Assembly (NCBI GenBank): GCA_012735195.1
Contig: JAAYIC010000105.1
Location: 1-32,338, forward strand
Source: Bacillota bacterium
GTDB lineage: Bacteria; Bacillota; UBA4882; UBA10575
Direction of reading: 5' to 3'
Length of the DNA: 32,338 nucleotides
Shown: positions 29,788-32,338 of the stretch, piece by piece
How positions within the stretch are numbered: position 1 is the stretch's first letter
How the letters are laid out: each line of letters opens with the position of its first letter
Made by a program: the position numbers and the translations under genes
Notes under the pieces: model-generated
Databases searched by the model: none
The model's input: the letters and a program-made list of their open reading frames with translations, nothing else
What the model was told of the DNA's origin: nothing

Positions 29788-30095
29788 GTAAGGCTTTTTT
29801 TCCGCGCGCGTGTACGCGCATGCGCGAACCCGGTAGTCCTTTGACCGCCCTTAACATGCGTACCCGGAACCTCCGGCGCTAACGCCACCAACAGCAGGTC
29901 TTTGCTGATTTTCCGCACCGCTTTCCAAGGGATCTCCTTTTCCCGCCGCAGGAGGGCTCCCCGCTCGGAGAGGAGAAAGGAATGGATCCTGCCGGCGGCG
30001 AGATCACAGACGGCTTCTACTTTGTAGAAGGTACCCACCCTTGTCCCGTCCACCAGATTAATAATCTCTTTGCCGTTCAATTCCGAAAGACGCAC
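29784..30095 (-). CDS. YlmC/YmxH-family sporulation protein (PRC-barrel)
   Basis: Small PRC-barrel protein of the family found in spore formers; molecular function not known. The start is placed at GTG 30095 behind GGGGGGAG, giving 103 residues that open MRLSELNGKEIINLVDGTRVG, the family signature. The longer frame to 30272 has no ribosome site. The PRC-barrel covers about residues 1-75; the tail (GTHVKGGQRTTGFAHARTRARKK) is basic and encoded by a stretch rich in CGCGCGTGTACGCGC-like alternation. Bacillus subtilis ymxH also lies just upstream of the dpaA operon, supporting the call. Divergent from sigK with 257 bases between them. Confidence 0.85.
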   Translation of the reverse strand: MRLSELNGKEIINLVDGTRVGTFYKVEAVCDLAAGRIHSFLLSERGALLRREKEIPWKAVRKISKDLLLVALAPEVPGTHVKGGQRTTGFAHARTRARKKSLT

Positions 30096-30175
30096 TTCTT
30101 TCTCCCCCCGCCTACTAATAGGTATTACCGCTGGGAAGAAATCTTTCCTTCTTTTTCCGGGCACGGCTCTTCCTG

Positions 30176-30193
30176 GCCGGCAGCTTTGCCGGC
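30176..30193. repeat. Inverted repeat in the ylmC-sigK divergent gap
   Basis: Perfect seven-base arms GCCGGCA / TGCCGGC with a four-base GCTT loop. No T tract follows on either side, so it is not a standard terminator. It could be an operator or an RNA hairpin in the leader of the ylmC-like gene. The rest of the gap (30096-30352) holds the sigK promoter candidate and nothing else I can identify. Confidence 0.4.
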
Positions 30194-30268
30194 ATTGGTT
30201 AAATATCGGAATATTTTCCTCCGAATAACCACGGCCTGGATTTTCCGCCCGCAAAAAACGAAGGACTG

Positions 30269-30298
30269 GCACAGAAAAAAGGGGCGGGACATAAAGTA
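30269..30298 (+). promoter_or_regulatory. Putative sigma-K (or sigma-E) type promoter of sigK
   Basis: GCACA at 30269-30273, a 16-base spacer, then CATAAAGTA at 30290-30298. The -10 fits the sigma-K pattern CATAnnnTA and the -35 its core AC. Transcription would begin near 30305, about 48 bases before the sigK start. In Bacillus subtilis sigK is transcribed by sigma-E and then by its own product, so autoregulation is plausible. The match is by eye. Confidence 0.5.
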
Positions 30299-30352
30299 TA
30301 AAGCGGCAATTCCGCGCAAACGCATGCGGGAAGCATTCCCGGAGGTGAAAAA

Positions 30353-31057
30353 ATGATTCCCCCTCTAACCGGCCTTTTGAGCGGGTTGGTAGATGAATTT
30401 ATCTGGTTGGTCTCCTACATCACCAATAATGTCTTTCCACTGCCATTGGGTGAAAAAGAGGAAGAAAAACTCTTACTCCGCATGGAAAAGGGGGATCAAG
30501 AAGCCAGAAATCTCTTGATCGAGCGGAACCTGCGGCTAGTGGCGCATATTGTCAAGAAATTCGACAATACGGGGGAGGATAATGACGATCTGATCTCCAT
30601 TGGCACCATCGGGCTAATCAAGGGGATCAACACCTACCAGCGGAACCGGAACACCCGCCTGGCCACCTACGCCGCCCGCTGCATTGAGAATGAAATCCTC
30701 ATGCACCTGCGTTCTTTAAAAAAGAACAGGGGTGATCTTTTCCTACAGGAAGCGATCGGTTCGGATAAAGAAGGGAACGAAATCACCCTTCTGGATATCC
30801 TGGATACCGGGGTTACCCTTGTCCCGGAGACCGTCGAAATGAAGCTGGAAGAAGAGCGTTTGCTGGAGAAAATAAACACCCTGAGTCCGAGAGAAAAAAA
30901 AGTGCTGGAATTGCGGTACGGTTTGAAAAACGGCGTTACGAAAACACAAAAGGAGATCGCCAAGCTCCTTGGGATCTCCAGATCTTATGTCTCAAGGATT
31001 GAAAAAAAAGCCCTGAAAAAACTCTTCCTGGAGTTGCTGGAAGAGAATAATACCTGA
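30353..31057 (+). CDS. sigK: RNA polymerase sporulation sigma factor SigK (pro-sigma-K)
   Basis: Late mother-cell sigma factor directing coat, cortex and DPA genes. The 234-residue protein starts at ATG 30353 behind GGAGGTG. Region 2 is clear ([49 protein letters not shown]), and region 4 ends with the helix-turn-helix [24 protein letters not shown]. The N-terminal [26 protein letters not shown] has the length and hydrophobic character of the Bacillus pro-sequence, implying membrane holding and cleavage by SpoIVFB. The gene is uninterrupted: no skin-type prophage. It converges on mltG with nine bases between the stops. Confidence 0.95.
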   Translation: MIPPLTGLLSGLVDEFIWLVSYITNNVFPLPLGEKEEEKLLLRMEKGDQEARNLLIERNLRLVAHIVKKFDNTGEDNDDLISIGTIGLIKGINTYQRNRNTRLATYAARCIENEILMHLRSLKKNRGDLFLQEAIGSDKEGNEITLLDILDTGVTLVPETVEMKLEEERLLEKINTLSPREKKVLELRYGLKNGVTKTQKEIAKLLGISRSYVSRIEKKALKKLFLELLEENNT

Positions 31058-31066
31058 TTGTCTTTT

Positions 31067-32182
31067 TTACCTTTGCGTTCGCAGTTCATACTGGGCCCGG
31101 AGGTGTTCCCTATAGGTACGGGAAAAACTATGGGTCCCGTCGGGCCGGGCGACAAAATACAGATAATCGGTGTCTGCCGGGCGCAGGGCCGCCGCGAGTG
31201 AAGCCCGGCCCGGATTGGCAATGGGTCCCGGAGGCAATCCCCGGTAAAGATAGGTGTTATAAGGCGATTCAATCCTCAAGTCCTCATAGAGGAGGCGGGT
31301 CTTGCGTTCTCCCAAGGCATACATGACCGTGGCGCAAGATTGCAACGGATAACCCAGGCGCAGACGGTTAAGGAAGACCGCGGCGATGATCGGCCGTTCT
31401 TCCTCTTTTTTTGCCTCCCGTTCGATTATGGAAGCCAGGGTTACCACTTGCAGAGGAGAGAGATTCCCCCCGGTATGTGTGGGGGTGATTTCATTCCAGA
31501 CCTGTAAAAAGCGGCGGAAGAAAACGCCGAGGATCTCTTCTTCGCTGGCTTGATCGGCAAAATCATAAGTATCGGGGAAAAGAAATCCTTCCCCGGAACG
31601 GGGTTTGAACTCCTCAAGGTAAATATGGAGAAAATCCCGGTCGGATAAAAGCGCTTCAAAACGCTCCTTATCAATTAATCCCCTTTTGGCTAGAAGCTCG
31701 GTGATCTCTTTCTGGGTAAGGCCTTCCGGGATGGTAACCCGGTGGTAGATTGGCCTCCCTTGCTGCAGTTCCCTGAAGATCCTCGTAAAGGGCATCCCTG
31801 CGGTTAAGTGATACCGGCCGGCCTTAATCGCCTTCACCTTGCCGGTCAGGTAAACGTACCAGACAAAACTGTTGCTGTTTCTAATTAAACCTTCCTTCTC
31901 CAACAACCTGCCTACCTCTTTGACGGAAGAACCCCGGGGAACATCAAGGCGGATTGTTTGGCCTGAGACGGTACTGGGTTTCAGTCCATAATAAATCCAG
32001 GCAATCTGACCACAAAAAAAGACCACCAGCAGCAAGCAGACGGGTTGCAGCAGGCGGCCCCAACGCATGCGTACCGGGTCGGGAACGATCCTCTTCAACG
32101 CCTTTTGCAGATTTACACGGCAAAAGTTAAGACAACGGCGGAATATGCTGGCGCAAGTCAAAAATATTTCTGGTTTTTGCAC
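31067..32182 (-). CDS. mltG: Endolytic murein transglycosylase MltG (YceG-like)
   Basis: Membrane-anchored enzyme that cuts nascent glycan strands and sets peptidoglycan chain ends. The start is GTG 32182, behind AGAGGTGG and 15 bases after the predicted transcription start; an upstream ATG at 32299 lies beyond the promoter. The 371-residue protein has one membrane segment (about 44-67, LLQPVCLLLVVFFCGQIAWIYY), a LysM-like region (IRLDVPRGSSVKEVGRLLEKEGLI), GFLFPDTY at 199-206, and the catalytic glutamate in LASIIEREA (Glu254). YPLQSCATVMYAL and SPYNTYLYRGLPPGPIANPG are family signatures. Confidence 0.95.
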   Translation of the reverse strand: MQKPEIFLTCASIFRRCLNFCRVNLQKALKRIVPDPVRMRWGRLLQPVCLLLVVFFCGQIAWIYYGLKPSTVSGQTIRLDVPRGSSVKEVGRLLEKEGLIRNSNSFVWYVYLTGKVKAIKAGRYHLTAGMPFTRIFRELQQGRPIYHRVTIPEGLTQKEITELLAKRGLIDKERFEALLSDRDFLHIYLEEFKPRSGEGFLFPDTYDFADQASEEEILGVFFRRFLQVWNEITPTHTGGNLSPLQVVTLASIIEREAKKEEERPIIAAVFLNRLRLGYPLQSCATVMYALGERKTRLLYEDLRIESPYNTYLYRGLPPGPIANPGRASLAAALRPADTDYLYFVARPDGTHSFSRTYREHLRAQYELRTQR

Positions 32183-32203
32183 GCAGTACCACCTCTTCAC
32201 TAT

Positions 32204-32232
32204 ATTATAACGAAGATCACCTCCTGATGCAA
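32204..32232 (-). promoter_or_regulatory. Sigma-A-type promoter of mltG
   Basis: On the minus strand TTGCAT (32227-32232), a 17-base spacer, then TATAAT (32204-32209). The predicted start near 32197 leaves a leader of about 15 bases containing the ribosome-binding site, which fixes the start codon at GTG 32182. Confidence 0.75.
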
Positions 32233-32234
32233 TG

Positions 32235-32277
32235 AAAAAAACCCTACGCGATAGTGTCAAGACACTGTAGGTTTTTT
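32235..32277. terminator. Bidirectional intrinsic terminator upstream of mltG
   Basis: AGTGTC-AA-GACACT forms the tip, extended by CCTAC/GTAGG with a five-base bulge, flanked by A runs on the left and T6 on the right, so both strands end in a T tract. It probably terminates a gene lying beyond the right edge of the window. The last 60 bases show no gene. Confidence 0.75.
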
Positions 32278-32338
32278 CAACCTCACATTCAGCAAACATG
32301 CACTAAAAAACAGCATTTTGTTCAATAAGGTGTTTTAG

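Noticed and set aside
32183-32299. N-terminal extension of MltG starting at 32299
   Set aside because: The start would lie upstream of the promoter and within a terminator hairpin; GTG 32182 has a good ribosome site and gives the usual MltG length.

Overview
The window reads as chromosomal DNA of a spore-forming bacterium that also has an outer membrane (a diderm Firmicute). Spore markers are the dipicolinate synthase pair dpaA/dpaB, a YlmC/YmxH-type protein and a full-length pro-sigma-K gene. Outer-membrane markers are a two-partner secretion pair (a giant haemagglutinin-like TpsA and its TpsB/FhaC-type pore) and a short LptD/OstA-like protein ending in the aromatic residue expected of a beta-barrel. 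Genus cannot be fixed from the sequence; a Limnochordia- or Negativicutes-like lineage is a guess.

Layout. Bases 1-16,609 (minus strand) hold the secretion locus: tpsA (about 5,130 codons, 16594 to 1190) followed 46 bases later by tpsB, which runs off the left edge. The tpsA frame carries one in-frame TAA at codon 40, between the signal peptide and the TPS domain, and the protein contains two embedded LysM domains. Upstream of tpsA (16,610-17,088) lie a hairpin-rich leader ending in an intrinsic terminator, a short decayed copy of tpsA sequence, and the terminator of the next gene. Then come an orphan DNA methyltransferase (17089-17907), and a two-gene unit of an OppA-like periplasmic binding protein and the LptD-like protein (17997-20994), all on the minus strand.

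Bases 21,004-21,369 contain no convincing gene: the promoter of the binding-protein unit, the terminator of pckG, and a block crowded with GC-rich inverted repeats. pckG (GTP-type PEP carboxykinase) follows with a good sigma-A-type promoter and a paired-repeat operator candidate.

Bases 23,404-29,790 are one lysine/diaminopimelate/dipicolinate cluster on the minus strand, in transcription order dapB-dpaA-dpaB-asd-dapG-dapA. It is headed by a clear lysine riboswitch with its own terminator. The aspartate pathway (DapG, Asd, DapA) makes dihydrodipicolinate, which DapB sends to lysine and peptidoglycan, and DpaA/DpaB oxidise to dipicolinic acid for the spore core. The ylmC-like gene upstream matches the Bacillus subtilis ymxH-dpaA-dpaB-asd-dapG-dapA order, with dapB added in front.

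At the right end sigK is on the plus strand, with a promoter resembling the sigma-K/sigma-E consensus, converging on mltG (minus strand), the septal endolytic transglycosylase, which has its own promoter and an upstream terminator hairpin.

Several start codons were moved from the longest frame to the codon behind a good ribosome-binding site (tpsA, pckG, dapG, asd, dpaB, ylmC-like, mltG, oppA-like).
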